DNA of 64,000 nt from Halorubrum xinjiangense (GTDB lineage Archaea; Halobacteriota; Halobacteria; Halobacteriales; Haloferacaceae), in assembly GCF_900102375.1 (NCBI RefSeq), contig NZ_FNBO01000009.1, positions 1 through 64,000 on the forward strand, given 5' to 3'. Positions 19,824-29,263 of the stretch are shown here, piece after piece. A model generated the notes under the pieces. It made no database searches, was not told the origin of the DNA, and worked only from the letters and a program-made list of their open reading frames with translations. Position 1 is the first letter of the stretch, and each line of letters begins with the position of its first letter. The position numbers were made by a program, and so were the translations under genes.

Positions 19824-20711
19824 TCAGTCCCAGCCCGGCGTGCCGGGCGCGCCCGCGTCGTCTTCCACCTCGCGAACGAGCCGGTCGCGGGCGTCGGCGC
19901 CGAGCGCGACACGGTCGCCGTCGGCGTCGGCACGCTCGGTCCACTCGCGGATCGACGTCCCGAGCCACGAGTCGGCCTCGCGGGCGCTGTCCCACGCTTC
20001 GGCCATGCGGTCGCGGTTCACCGACAGCGACCCCGGCCGAGATCCGACCGCGGCGCCGGCGAAGCGGGCGCGATCGTCGGCGGTGGCCTCGCCGTCGCGG
20101 AGTCGGGCGACGGCGCCGTCGAGCTCGGCCGGGTCGGGGTAGGCGAACACCGTCGCGCCGAGCGCCTGTGGGCCGAACGGCGGCGCCGAGAGGTCGTCGG
20201 GCGGCTCGTCGTCGAGGAGGCGGTCGCCGCCGCCAGCGGCCTCGACGCGCTCGCACTCCGTCTCGGCACCGAGTTCGAGGTTGTGGCCTGGGTAGCTCGA
20301 ACAGGTGCGCGGGTAGCGGTCGGTGTCGTGGATCCGGCACTGGAGCGTCGTCGGGTCGAGGAACGCGCAGGCGTCGAGCCAGCGCGGCTCGTCGGTCCCG
20401 ATCGGCGCGACCGGCTTCGGGGGTTTCCGGAGACCGACGACGAAGACGGGCCGGTCGTCGACGGCGGCGAGGTCGACCCCGTCGATCCGGACGCTGTCGT
20501 CGCGCTCGGCCGGCCTGAACAGTCGGGGGATCAGGGCGTCGCCGAGGCCGTCGTCGACGAACCGGGCGACCTCGTCGCGGGTGAGCGGGACGAGGTCGTA
20601 GGCGTCGTCGAGCGGGGGGCGGGGGCCGGTGCGGTCGGAGCCCGCCGCGGCGGGGTCGAGCGGGCGCCAGTCGATACAGCAGCCGGCACAGCCCTCGCAG
20701 TCGAGTTCCAT
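19824..20711 (-). CDS. YkgJ-family cysteine-cluster protein
   Basis: 295 residues beginning with the motif MELDCEGCAGCCIDW, typical of the YkgJ/FliB Zn- or Fe-chelating domain. Further Cys residues occur at CAFLDPTTLQC and in RTCSSYPGHN. The C-terminal half is a haloarchaeal extension. The substrate is unknown; such domains are suspected of metal-dependent protein modification. The start is at the first Met, directly before the Cys cluster. Confidence 0.8.
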   Translation of the reverse strand: MELDCEGCAGCCIDWRPLDPAAAGSDRTGPRPPLDDAYDLVPLTRDEVARFVDDGLGDALIPRLFRPAERDDSVRIDGVDLAAVDDRPVFVVGLRKPPKPVAPIGTDEPRWLDACAFLDPTTLQCRIHDTDRYPRTCSSYPGHNLELGAETECERVEAAGGGDRLLDDEPPDDLSAPPFGPQALGATVFAYPDPAELDGAVARLRDGEATADDRARFAGAAVGSRPGSLSVNRDRMAEAWDSAREADSWLGTSIREWTERADADGDRVALGADARDRLVREVEDDAGAPGTPGWD

Positions 20712-20826
20712 ACGCCCGTGCTAACGGTTCGCGCGGGCATAAGCGATCGGCGGGGATGGGGAGAGATACAGGGAGAGAAGCGGCGCAGGGGCGGAGCGAG
20801 AGCCGGAGGCGTCGCCGGTCGCCCGC

Positions 20827-21423
20827 TCAGAGTTCGCCCTTCGTGCTGGGCGTGTCGCTGCGGCGCTCGTCGAGGCGGGTGGCGTCGTCGAGCGCGCGCG
20901 CCAACGTCTTGAACAGCGCCTCGACCTCGTGGTGGGCGTTGTCGCCCGTCTCGACCGTCGCGTGGAGCGTCAGGCCGGCGTTGTGCGCGAGCGAGAGCGC
21001 GAAGTGGTCGGCCATGACGCTGGTGAACTCCCCGACCGAGTCCTGGGAGAACGCGCCGGAGAACTCGTAGTACGGGCGGCCCGCGACGTCGACGACGACG
21101 CTCGCGACCGCCTCGTCGAGGGGGACCCGGCGGTCGGCGTACCGCCGAATGCCGCGCTTGTCGCCGAGCGCCTCGTCGAACGCCTCGCCGAGGCAGATCG
21201 CCACGTCCTCGACGGTGTGGTGGTCGTCGATGTCGAGGTCGCCGTCACAGCGGACCGTGAGGTCGAAGAGGCCGTGTTTGGCGAACGACTCGAGCATGTG
21301 GTCGTAGAAGCCGATCCCCGTGTCGACCTCGCTGTCGCCGTCGCCGTCGACCGCGAGGGTGAGTTCGATCGTCGTCTCGCTCGTCTCGCGGGTGACCGCG
21401 GCCGTCCGGTCGTGGTCGCTCAT
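20827..21423 (-). CDS. hisB: Imidazoleglycerol-phosphate dehydratase
   Basis: Sixth enzyme of histidine synthesis: converts imidazoleglycerol phosphate to imidazoleacetol phosphate. It has 198 residues, single-function length (no HAD phosphatase domain). The Mn-binding motifs DDHHTVED and [12 protein letters not shown] are intact, and the characteristic [16 protein letters not shown] segment is present. The ATG at 21423 gives the normal archaeal N-terminus. hisA lies about 1 kb upstream on the same strand, separated by the HU-type gene. Confidence 0.97.
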   Translation of the reverse strand: MSDHDRTAAVTRETSETTIELTLAVDGDGDSEVDTGIGFYDHMLESFAKHGLFDLTVRCDGDLDIDDHHTVEDVAICLGEAFDEALGDKRGIRRYADRRVPLDEAVASVVVDVAGRPYYEFSGAFSQDSVGEFTSVMADHFALSLAHNAGLTLHATVETGDNAHHEVEALFKTLARALDDATRLDERRSDTPSTKGEL

Positions 21424-21544
21424 ACCGGCTCGTCGCGGGGGATTCGTAAGTCGGTTGCGGGTGTGGCGGGATTCGAGTCCGAGAGGAGCGGACGTTGTAC
21501 GGGAGTCGAGAGTTTGCTTATCAACCGTCACACGCGCCTGGATT

Positions 21545-22288
21545 TCAGTTGACGGCCTTCGAGAGCTCGGCACCCGCCTTGAACTTGACCACGTTCTTCG
21601 CCGCGATCTGGATCTCCTTTCCGGTTTGCGGGTTCCGTCCGGTCCGAGCGGACCGCTTCGAGATGCTGAACGTGCCGAACCCCTCATCCTCGTCCTCTTC
21701 GCGACCCACCGAGATCCGATCTCCTTTTTTCAGGGCCTCCGTCGTCGTGTTGATGAACGCTTCGAGCGCCCGCTTCGCGTCCTCCTCCGATAGCCCCTCA
21801 TGGGAGCCTCCCGTTGCACTCGCGATGTACTCCGCGTCGATCACCACGTCGGCGTCTCGGCACTTGGCGCTGGCCTCGTCGCCCTTGCCGGGATTGAGAT
21901 CGAGGGCGGCCGCGAACTCCGGGCAGACGTCGAACGTCACCGGCGAGTCGTCTACTGGGGCGTTTCGGGACCGCGGATTTCGACCCGTCCGGGCGGAGCG
22001 CTTCGAGATACTGAACGACCCGAATCCGACCAGTACGGCGCTGTCGCCCTTCTCCAAGGCTTTCGTCGTCGCGTCGGTGAACCCGTCGAGCGCCTTCTTC
22101 GCGTCCGCCTTGCTCAGTCCGGAGTTACTCGCCATCGCCTCGATCAGTTCCGCTTTGTTCATCGCCGCGGCCTGACCGGTCATCGTTAACATGCCGAGTC
22201 CGAGGGCTGTCGAGAGGATAGCACCCCTCCGGAATACGGTTCGCCGCGCGAGATCGTTTTGAGACATGATACCTTTACTCACAGTCAT
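21545..22288 (-). CDS. Tandem HU-family DNA-binding protein with Tat-like signal peptide
   Basis: 247 residues. Residues 1-42 look like a Tat signal: Arg15-Arg16 and Arg20-Arg21, a hydrophobic stretch, then AAA before Met43. Residue 43 begins an HU domain ([20 protein letters not shown]) with [11 protein letters not shown], but its arm after GRNP is altered. The second HU domain (about 165-247) has a normal arm, [12 protein letters not shown], and ends [13 protein letters not shown] is a bacterial nucleoid protein; it is rare in haloarchaea and export is not expected. The base composition is visibly lower in GC than flanking his genes. If the first 42 residues were not translated, an ATG at 22162 would give a cytoplasmic protein. 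Its position between hisB and hisA suggests insertion. Confidence 0.85.
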   Translation of the reverse strand: MTVSKGIMSQNDLARRTVFRRGAILSTALGLGMLTMTGQAAAMNKAELIEAMASNSGLSKADAKKALDGFTDATTKALEKGDSAVLVGFGSFSISKRSARTGRNPRSRNAPVDDSPVTFDVCPEFAAALDLNPGKGDEASAKCRDADVVIDAEYIASATGGSHEGLSEEDAKRALEAFINTTTEALKKGDRISVGREEDEDEGFGTFSISKRSARTGRNPQTGKEIQIAAKNVVKFKAGAELSKAVN

Positions 22289-22302
22289 CTGAGGCGCCGT
22301 GA

Positions 22303-22326
22303 GAATATAAATATATTTATAATTTC
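22303..22326 (-). promoter_or_regulatory. Promoter of the HU-type gene
   Basis: The minus strand reads a GTGAAA BRE-like hexamer followed by TTATAAATATATTTATA, a very strong archaeal TATA region. Spacing to the ATG at 22288 fits a leaderless transcript, which favours the long form with the signal peptide. Confidence 0.65.
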
Positions 22327-22367
22327 ACTTCTGTGTTATTTTGTGTCTTCCGTTTGTCTCAACCCTG

Positions 22368-23108
22368 CTAAACTCCGTCGGCCGCGTCCTGCGCCTCTCG
22401 CAGCGTGAACTCGCCCTCGTACAGCGCGGTGCCGACGACGACCGCGGCCGCGCCGGCCTTTTTTAACTCAACGACGTCCTCGACGGTCGCCACCCCACCG
22501 GAGGCGATCACGGGGATATCCACGGCCTCGACGACGCTCGCGACCGCCTCGCGGTCGATCCCCGCCAGCTGTCCCTCCACGTCGACGTTCGTGAATAAGA
22601 TTGCGCCCGCGCCCAGCTCCTCGTAGCGCGCCGCGGCCTCGGCAGGGTCGAGGCCGGTTCCCTCGGTCCACCCCGACACCACGACCTCGCCGTCCTTCGC
22701 GTCGAGGCTGACGACGACGCTCCCGGGGTGCGTCTCGTCGATCTCGGCGACGATCTCGGGCGTCTCGACCGCTGCGGTGCCTAAGATTACGCGGTCGAGA
22801 CCCAGATCGAGGAGGTCACGCGCGCCCTCGGCCGTGCGGATGCCGCCGCCCAGTTGGAGGCCGGTGTCGTCAGAGACGCTCTCGACGACCGACTCGATCG
22901 CCGCCGCGTTGACGCGCTCGCCCTCGAACGCGCCGTCGAGGTCGACGAGGTGGAGCGTGCCGGCGCCCGCCTCGATCCAGCGCTCGGCGGCCGCGACGGG
23001 GTCGCCGTAGCGCTTGCCCGTCCCGCGCTCGCCGCCGACCAACTGGACGACCTCGCCGTCCTGCACGTCGACGGCGGGGATCACCTCGAACTCGGGGAAG
23101 TCGCTCAT
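22368..23108 (-). CDS. hisA: ProFAR isomerase (HisA)
   Basis: TIM-barrel isomerase of histidine synthesis that converts ProFAR to PRFAR. It has 246 residues. The catalytic Asp is in IPAVDVQDGEVVQLVGG and its partner lies in DAKDGEVVVSGW; phosphate-binding loops GGGIRTAE and ASGGVATVEDV are intact. It lacks the hisF-type differences. The start ATG at 23108 is the only sensible one. Confidence 0.97.
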   Translation of the reverse strand: MSDFPEFEVIPAVDVQDGEVVQLVGGERGTGKRYGDPVAAAERWIEAGAGTLHLVDLDGAFEGERVNAAAIESVVESVSDDTGLQLGGGIRTAEGARDLLDLGLDRVILGTAAVETPEIVAEIDETHPGSVVVSLDAKDGEVVVSGWTEGTGLDPAEAAARYEELGAGAILFTNVDVEGQLAGIDREAVASVVEAVDIPVIASGGVATVEDVVELKKAGAAAVVVGTALYEGEFTLREAQDAADGV

Positions 23109-23189
23109 ACGGGAAGGGAGTCGCGGCCGGCGATTAAACCGGTCGGTTCGAGATGAAACGGAGGGTTGCCCGGTGAACTGAACGTCTCC

Positions 23190-23625
23190 AAATCTACAGT
23201 TGCTTAGTTATAAATGACTGAGACTGGATTACCGACGAACACCGCCAAAGCCCCAGTCGCTCGGTTATAAATATCCGACTGTAGATCGACGGGAAACACC
23301 TCCAAAGCCCCAGTCGCGACGGCTCGGTGCGCTCGCTGTCGTTCGAAAGGCGCGCAGCGCCTTTCGTGATGACGAGACGCCGAAGGCGTCTCGAACCACG
23401 GTCCTCGGCGCTCACTCCGTTCGCGCCTGCGGTCCTTGCGTCGCGCGCCTTCGCCCTCGCGACTGCCCCTTTGAGTCCCGCCCCGCACAGCACCGCAACC
23501 GCGCCTCACGCCTCCCCAGCCTCGCGGCTCCCTCCGCTTCGCTCCGGTCGCCGCGTCCCTCGCGCGTGCGACTCGCGGCCTGCGGCCGCTCATCGGCACG
23601 CGCCACCGCATTCCAGTTATAAATA
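23190..23625 (-). repeat. Dispersed structured element, copy B
   Basis: Minus-strand copy. Read 5' to 3' on that strand: TATA-like TTTATAAC near 23617, gcggtggcgcg, gaggctggggagg, ggactcaaaggggcag, a loop, then cgactggggctttgg. The outer pairing is shorter here (CAGTCGCGA with TCGCGACTG, 23312-23320 and 23457-23465), and the loop holds two extra perfect hairpins, one with CGAGACGCCTTCGGCGTCTCG-like arms. Two tail units each end in a TATA-like box and repeat the gactggggctttgg block (around 23245 and 23303). No frame is conserved with the other copies. This element fills the 23109-23657 gap. Confidence 0.75.
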
Positions 23626-23657
23626 GCAGAGCCAGAGATTCCCAATCCCCTACTCGC

Positions 23658-24476
23658 TCACTCCACCGAGATGAGCAGCTGCGAGACGTCCTCGTCGAAG
23701 GCCGCGGGATCGGTCGCGAGCGCCTCGGCGGTCTCGGCGTCCGTGAGCAGCGTTATGACGCTCTCGGCGTCGACCGAGTCGGGCAGCGCGTCGTCGAAGA
23801 CCTCGATGAGCGGGTCGGTCGGGTACGCGCCGCCGGCGACGATCACGTCGGTCCCGTCGTGCCAGACGCCGAGCCGGGCCTCGATCTCGAGGGGGCGGTC
23901 GATCTCCGCAGTGGACCCGGTCGGAAGCGGGATCCCCCCGTCGATCGGGTACTCGCCGGACAGCCGCCACGCGGTCGCGGTGTTGCCGGACCGGACGGTC
24001 GTACTCCCCTCCTCGACGACCTCGACGTTCTCGATGCCGGCGTTCCGGAGCTGCGCGCGGAATGCGTCGGTCGCGGCCGTCTCGACCTCGCTCATCACCC
24101 GATCCCGTCCGACGCCGGCCGGGAGCTGATCGATCGCGGGCCGGAGGTCGATCCGCGTCGCGAAGAAGATGACCGGCGACCCCGACGCGTCGATCGTCTC
24201 GGCGAGCGCGTCCGCGACGGGCGCGTACTCGAAGATCCGCGTGCGTTCGAGCGCCCGAACCGTGACGGGACCGTACGCCTGCTCGAACACCGTACTCTCG
24301 GACTCGTCGGTCTGTCGCCAGTCCTCGATCCGGTCGCTCGTCACCTCGGGGGCCGGGACCGGCCCGTCGCGGCCGCCGAGACAGCCGGCGAGGCCGACGA
24401 CCCCGACCGCCGCGCCGCCGGCTAGCAGCCGCCGCCGAGTCGTCCGCGTCGACCGCGCTCGGGAGTGCTCGTCCAT
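23658..24476 (-). CDS. Tat-exported lipoprotein, DUF6517-like
   Basis: 272 residues. The N-terminus has a twin-arginine motif (TTRRRLLAGGA) followed by the lipobox LAGC, so the protein is exported folded through Tat and anchored by lipid at the outer membrane face. The rest is a soluble domain with repeated beta strands, and no catalytic motif is recognised. It resembles haloarchaeal DUF6517 proteins. It is divergent from the thiamine-type transporter but there is no sign they work together. Confidence 0.75.
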   Translation of the reverse strand: MDEHSRARSTRTTRRRLLAGGAAVGVVGLAGCLGGRDGPVPAPEVTSDRIEDWRQTDESESTVFEQAYGPVTVRALERTRIFEYAPVADALAETIDASGSPVIFFATRIDLRPAIDQLPAGVGRDRVMSEVETAATDAFRAQLRNAGIENVEVVEEGSTTVRSGNTATAWRLSGEYPIDGGIPLPTGSTAEIDRPLEIEARLGVWHDGTDVIVAGGAYPTDPLIEVFDDALPDSVDAESVITLLTDAETAEALATDPAAFDEDVSQLLISVE

Positions 24477-24609
24477 GAGTCCGGGTGGTCGTCGCGGTGT
24501 AAATGGGTGTCGGCGGCCGGACGAGGGCGGTGAAGGGGGCCGCCAGTCGGCGACGATGTCGGGACGCGGACGGATCCCTTATGTAACCACCGAGTACAAC
24601 AACCGAGTG

Positions 24610-25830
24610 ATGACTACCGACGAGAGCGAGACGCGGCGGCGACGCGCCCGGCCACGCACCCGACGACGGTTCCTGACGGCGGCCGGGACGGCGGGCGCCG
24701 TCGCGCTCGCCGGCTGTAGCGCCGAGCGGACCGGCGACGGCGCCGGGAGCGACGGAAACGACACCGATGACGGCGACGGGGAGGGAGACGGCGGCGACGA
24801 CGAGACCCCGACGCTGACGGTGGCGACCTACACGAACTTCATCGACGCGCCCTCCGTGAGCCCCGGCGAGTGGCTCAAAGAGGAGTTCGAGAGCCGGTAC
24901 GACGCCGAGCTGGAGTGGGCGACCCCCGACAACGAGGTGAACTACTACGTCGAGCGCGCGGCCTCCGGCGCGGGTATCGACGCCGACCTCTACGTCGGTC
25001 TCACCACGGAGGACCTCGTACGCGTCGACGAGCGGCTCGACGACGACCTCTTCGCCGAGGCGGGCGAGGTCGACGGGCGCGACGCGGTCAAGGAGGGTCT
25101 CCGGTTCGACCCGTTCGACCGGGCGGTGCCGTTCGACACCGGATACGTGAGCCTCGTGTACGACAGCACGACGGCGGAGGCGCCCGAGACGTTCGACGGT
25201 CTCCTCGACGACGAGCACGCGGGCGCGCTCATCGCGCAGAACCCCGGCGCCTCCTCCACCGGACGCGCGTTCCTTCTCCACACGATCAGCCGCTTCGGGG
25301 ACGGCGGCGTCGCGAGCGACGGCGACGGGGAGGCGATCGAGGGCGCGGACGGCGACCCCGACTACGACTACCTCGACTACTGGACGGACCTCCAAGACAA
25401 CGACGTGCGCGTGCTGGGGAGCTGGGACGACGCGTACGCGGCCTGGAGCGAGGGGGAGGCGCCGATGGTCGTCTCCTACTCCACCGACCAGGTGTTCGCG
25501 GATATGGAGGACCAGGACCTCGAGAAACACCAGATCCGGTTCCTGAACGACCAAGCGTACGCGAACCCCGAGGGGATGGCCGTCTTCGCCGACGCCGACG
25601 AGCCCGACCTCGCCCGCGAGTTCATGTCGTTCATGCTGGAGCCCGACGTTCAAGGGCAGATCGCCCAGCGCAACGTCGCGTTCCCGGCCACCGACGGCGC
25701 CGAGCTGCCGAGCGACTACGCCGAGCTGGCACAGGAGCCGGCCGACCCGGTGACGTTCACCTACGACGAGCTTCAGGGCTCGGTCGACGCGTGGGTCGAG
25801 GCCTGGGAGCGGCAGTTCGCCGGGAACTAA
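24610..25830 (+). CDS. thiB: ABC transporter substrate-binding lipoprotein, thiamine type
   Basis: 406 residues from the ATG at 24610. It carries a Tat signal (RRRFLTAAG) and lipobox (LAGCS), then an Asp-rich spacer. The binding domain matches the ThiB/TbpA family, starting LTVATYTNFIDAPSVSPGEWL and containing the VPFDTGYVSLVYDSTT stretch. It captures its ligand outside the cell and delivers it to the permease encoded next. The closest ligand class is thiamine, but iron or other small ligands use related proteins. Confidence 0.85.
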   Translation: MTTDESETRRRRARPRTRRRFLTAAGTAGAVALAGCSAERTGDGAGSDGNDTDDGDGEGDGGDDETPTLTVATYTNFIDAPSVSPGEWLKEEFESRYDAELEWATPDNEVNYYVERAASGAGIDADLYVGLTTEDLVRVDERLDDDLFAEAGEVDGRDAVKEGLRFDPFDRAVPFDTGYVSLVYDSTTAEAPETFDGLLDDEHAGALIAQNPGASSTGRAFLLHTISRFGDGGVASDGDGEAIEGADGDPDYDYLDYWTDLQDNDVRVLGSWDDAYAAWSEGEAPMVVSYSTDQVFADMEDQDLEKHQIRFLNDQAYANPEGMAVFADADEPDLAREFMSFMLEPDVQGQIAQRNVAFPATDGAELPSDYAELAQEPADPVTFTYDELQGSVDAWVEAWERQFAGN

Positions 25831-25857
25831 GCGCGTGCCCGACGAGGGACCGAGCGC

Positions 25858-27687
25858 GTGACGCGAACCGACGGCGAGCGGGCAGCTGACCGCGGCGACC
25901 GCGCCGACCGGTTGGCCCGCCTCCGCGAGGGCGTCGAGTCGCACGCCCTGACGGCGCTCGCGGTCCTCACCAGCGCCGCGCTCGTCGTCGCCTTCTATTA
26001 TCCGACCGCGACCGTCCTGGTCGAGGCGGTCGTCGTCGACGGCGCCGTCACCCTCGGCGTCTTCGCGGAGGTCCTCACCGACCCATTCTACTTCGGGGAG
26101 TTCGCGCGGCTGCTGTCCGGCGAGTCGCCGGCCGCGGTCGCGCGGTCGCTCGCCTCGCCGGACCGCCGGCTGGGGATCGTCGGGTTCACCGCGTACCAGG
26201 CGGTCCTCTCGACTATCGCGAGCGTCGCCCTCGGGCTCCCGGCCGCCTACCTGCTCGCGCGCTTCGAGTTCCCCGGGCGGCGGACGCTGCGCTCGCTCAC
26301 CATCGTCCCGTTCGTCCTCCCGTCGATCATGGTCGCGGTGGGGTTCGTCGCCACGTTCGGCGAGAACGGCACTCTGAACGCCGCGCTGGGCGCGCTCGGG
26401 CTGCCGCCGGTCGACCTCCTCTTCACCCTCGAAGCGGTGGTGATCGCCCACGCGTTCTACAACGCGCCGCTCGTGGCGCGGGTGACGACCGCGGCGTGGG
26501 AGTCGGTGGACGCGAGCGCGGTCGAGACCGCCCGGAGCCTCGGCGCCGGTCCGCTCCGGGCGTTCGTCGACGTGGTGGCGCCGCAGGTGTACCCCGCCGT
26601 GCTGACGGGCGCGGCGCTCACCTTCGTGTTCACCTTCGGCACTTTCCCCATCGTCTTAGCGCTCGGCGGGTTCCAGCTGGCGACCGTCGAGGTGTTCGTC
26701 TACCGGCTGGTGCGCGACCTGAGCTACGCCGAGGCCGCCGCCCTGGCGATCGTCGAGCTCGTGATCACGCTCGGCGTCCTGCTGGCGTACCTCCGGTACG
26801 AGGCCCGCAACTCGACCAGCACCCGCGGGGCGCGACCGCTCCCGCGGCGCTCGCTGGTCCCGCCCGCGCCGACCCTCCGCGAACTGCTGCCGCGGGCGGG
26901 GCTGGCCGCCTACGTCGCCGTCGCCGGGATCGTCTTCCTCGCGCCGATCGCGTCGATGATCCTCGCGAGCCTCACGGGGGGCGACGGCGCGCTCACGCTC
27001 GACCACTACCGGTTTCTCGCCGAGCGCCAGCAGACCGGGGCGGCGTTTCAGGTGCGGCCGTGGCCCGCGATCCGGAACTCGCTCGCGTTCGCGGCGGCCG
27101 CGACCCTGCTCGCGCTTCCGATGGGTGTCGTCGTCGCGGTGCTGACCACGCGGCGGTACCGCGGGCGAACGCTGGTGGACGCGGCCGCGATGGCGCCGCT
27201 GGCGGTGTCGGGGATCATCGTCGGGCTCGGGCTCCTCCGGGGGCTCGTCTTCGGCATCGAGATCGCGGGGTGGCGGATCGCCGCGAGCGGCGCGGTCGCG
27301 ATCGTCGTCGCGCACGCGGTGTCGGGGTACCCGTTCGTCGTGCGCACCGTCTCGCCCGGGCTCGCCGGGTTAGACCGCTCGCTCGTCGAGTCGGCGCGGG
27401 CGCTCGGCGCCTCCCGTGCGCGGGTGATCCGGGACGTCGAGCTCCCCCTCGTCTGGCCCGCGGTCGTCGCGGGCGCGGCGTTCGCGTTCGCCATCTCGAT
27501 CGGGGAGTTCACCTCGACGGTCGTGTTAGCGACCGGTGCCGACGCGTACACGATGCCCGTCGCGATCGAACGCTTCATCGGGCGGCGGCTCGGACCGGCG
27601 ACCGCCATGGGCGTCGTCCTGCTGGTCGTCACCGGCCTCAGCTTCGTCGTCATCGAGCGGCTCGGAGGTGAGCACCGTGGGCTCTGA
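25858..27687 (+). CDS. ABC transporter permease, double-domain (ThiP type)
   Basis: 609 residues from a GTG at 25858, 27 bases after thiB. Two permease halves are fused, each with about six membrane helices and an EAA loop: ESVDASAVETARSLGAGPLRAF in the first and VESARALGASRARVIRDVELPL in the second. The fused arrangement is typical of ThiP and FbpB-type importers. It forms the membrane channel of the operon. Confidence 0.88.
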   Translation: MTRTDGERAADRGDRADRLARLREGVESHALTALAVLTSAALVVAFYYPTATVLVEAVVVDGAVTLGVFAEVLTDPFYFGEFARLLSGESPAAVARSLASPDRRLGIVGFTAYQAVLSTIASVALGLPAAYLLARFEFPGRRTLRSLTIVPFVLPSIMVAVGFVATFGENGTLNAALGALGLPPVDLLFTLEAVVIAHAFYNAPLVARVTTAAWESVDASAVETARSLGAGPLRAFVDVVAPQVYPAVLTGAALTFVFTFGTFPIVLALGGFQLATVEVFVYRLVRDLSYAEAAALAIVELVITLGVLLAYLRYEARNSTSTRGARPLPRRSLVPPAPTLRELLPRAGLAAYVAVAGIVFLAPIASMILASLTGGDGALTLDHYRFLAERQQTGAAFQVRPWPAIRNSLAFAAAATLLALPMGVVVAVLTTRRYRGRTLVDAAAMAPLAVSGIIVGLGLLRGLVFGIEIAGWRIAASGAVAIVVAHAVSGYPFVVRTVSPGLAGLDRSLVESARALGASRARVIRDVELPLVWPAVVAGAAFAFAISIGEFTSTVVLATGADAYTMPVAIERFIGRRLGPATAMGVVLLVVTGLSFVVIERLGGEHRGL

Positions 27688-28852
27688 GCCGCCAACGGGT
27701 TCTGCGAACGACCCCCCGGTCGCCGTCGAACTCGACGGCGTGACGAAGCGCTACGGCAAGACGGCCGCCGTCGACGACGTGACCCTCCGGGTGCGCGAGG
27801 GCGAGTTCTTCACGCTCGTCGGCCCCTCCGGCTGCGGGAAGACGACCACGCTCCGGCTGATCGCGGGGTTCGAAGAGCCGACGAGCGGGACGGTCAGGTT
27901 CGGCGGCGAGTCGATGGCGGGCGTTCCCCCCGAGGACCGCGACGTTGGCGTCGTCTTCCAGAGCTACGCGCTGTTCCCGCACATGACCGTCGGGGAGAAC
28001 GTCGCGTACGGGCTCAACTTCGCCGATCCGCCCGAGGGGACCACGCGCGACGAGCGCGTCGCGGACCTGCTCGAACTGGTCGACCTCCCAGACGCGGCCG
28101 ACCGCGACCCCGAGAACCTGTCGGGCGGGCAACAGCAACGGATCGCGATGGCGCGGGCGCTCGCGCCCGGGCCCGACGTGCTCCTCTTGGACGAGCCGAT
28201 GAGCGCGCTCGACGCGCGCCTCCGCGAGCGACTCCGCGCGCAGGTGAAACAGATTCAGTCCGAGCTGGGGATTACCACCATCTACGTCACCCACGACCAG
28301 GAGGAGGCGCTGGCCGTCTCCGACCGCGTCGCGGTGATGAACGACGGGACTCCTGAGCAGGTGGCACCCCCCAGAACGGTCTACCGCGAGCCCGCGACTC
28401 GGTTCGTCGCGGAGTTCGTCGGCGACAACAACACCTTCGCCGGAAGAGTGGTCGACGCGCCCGCCGAGGGAGCGATCGCGGTCGACGTCGACGGCGGCGA
28501 CGAGACGCTCCGCGTCGCGGTCGGGGGCGACGAAGAGAACGGAACCGAGCGGGACGCGACTGCGACGCGATCCGCCGAGGTCGGCGACCGGATCCACTTC
28601 TGTGTCCGCCCGGAACACCTCCGCGTCGCGAGCGCAGACGGAGAACCCGGCCCCGAAGCCGACGCTCCAGCCGGCGAGAACGCCCTCCGAGCGACCGTCG
28701 CCAGCGCGGAGTTCCTCGGCGAGACGACGCGCGTGACACTCGACTGGGGCGGCCGCGAACTGCTCGTCCGGGCCGTCGACCCCCTCGACGGCGCGGTCAC
28801 GGTCGGGTTCGACCCAAGCGATGCGCATGTGATCGAGGTCGAAACGCAGTGA
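27677..28852 (+). CDS. ABC transporter ATP-binding protein
   Basis: 391 residues starting at a GTG overlapping the permease stop; a slightly earlier GTG at 27668 is also possible. Walker A is GPSGCGKTT, the signature is NLSGGQQQRIAMARAL and Walker B is VLLLDEPMSAL. The C-terminal 130 residues form a TOBE/MOP-type regulatory domain, as in PotA and FbpC families. It powers the thiamine-type importer encoded just upstream. Repeat copy C follows the operon directly. Confidence 0.92.
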   Translation: MGSEPPTGSANDPPVAVELDGVTKRYGKTAAVDDVTLRVREGEFFTLVGPSGCGKTTTLRLIAGFEEPTSGTVRFGGESMAGVPPEDRDVGVVFQSYALFPHMTVGENVAYGLNFADPPEGTTRDERVADLLELVDLPDAADRDPENLSGGQQQRIAMARALAPGPDVLLLDEPMSALDARLRERLRAQVKQIQSELGITTIYVTHDQEEALAVSDRVAVMNDGTPEQVAPPRTVYREPATRFVAEFVGDNNTFAGRVVDAPAEGAIAVDVDGGDETLRVAVGGDEENGTERDATATRSAEVGDRIHFCVRPEHLRVASADGEPGPEADAPAGENALRATVASAEFLGETTRVTLDWGGRELLVRAVDPLDGAVTVGFDPSDAHVIEVETQ

Positions 28853-28859
28853 GCGACGA

Positions 28860-29150
28860 CGTTTATTTATAAATGCGGAGCGGTGGCGCGTGCCGACGAG
28901 CGGCCGACAGGCCGCGAGCCGTGAGCCGCGAGGTTGGGGAGGTGTGAGGCTGCGGTGCTGTGTGGGGCGGGACTCAAAGGGGCAGCCGTCGAGGCGGGCG
29001 CAGGCGACGTAAGCACCGAACGAGGGAGCGATAGCGACCGAGTGAGGCGCGCAGCGAGCCTGCGCCCGCCTCGCTGGCTGGGGCTTTGGAGGTGTCGTCC
29101 GTCAGTTTGCTAGCAGTCATTTATAAGTGAACGACTAGATTTTAAAAGGC
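28860..29150 (+). repeat. Dispersed structured element, copy C
   Basis: The TATA-like tttataaat at 28863 is followed by gcggtggcgcgtgcc, the gaggttggggagg block and ggactcaaaggggcag. Arms 28983-29005 and 29058-29080 pair at 21 of 23 positions. Their sequence differs from copy A on both sides in a matching way. Then ggctggggctttgg and a TATA-containing tail (ttataagtgaacgac). It occupies most of the 28853-29263 gap between the ABC operon and the next gene. Confidence 0.78.
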
Positions 29151-29263
29151 GTTCACCGACCAGTCCGCGACGACGAACGACCGAGTCACTCCGCCGAACC
29201 CGTCAAAGTCGGACGCGTATCGAGGCGACACGCCTTACCCCACGGACACAGTAAAACACGTAT

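Noticed and set aside
22160-22288. HU gene as bacterial contamination in the assembly
   Set aside because: It has an archaeal TATA/BRE promoter and a haloarchaeal-type Tat signal, and lies between haloarchaeal his genes.
24477-24609. TPP riboswitch upstream of the thiamine-type transporter
   Set aside because: No thi-box conserved core is visible between the lipoprotein gene and thiB.
23650-26451. A 933-codon open frame on the minus strand over the lipoprotein and thiB genes
   Set aside because: Low-complexity Arg/Gly/Asp content, overlap with two well-supported genes, and no domain. High-GC shadow frame.
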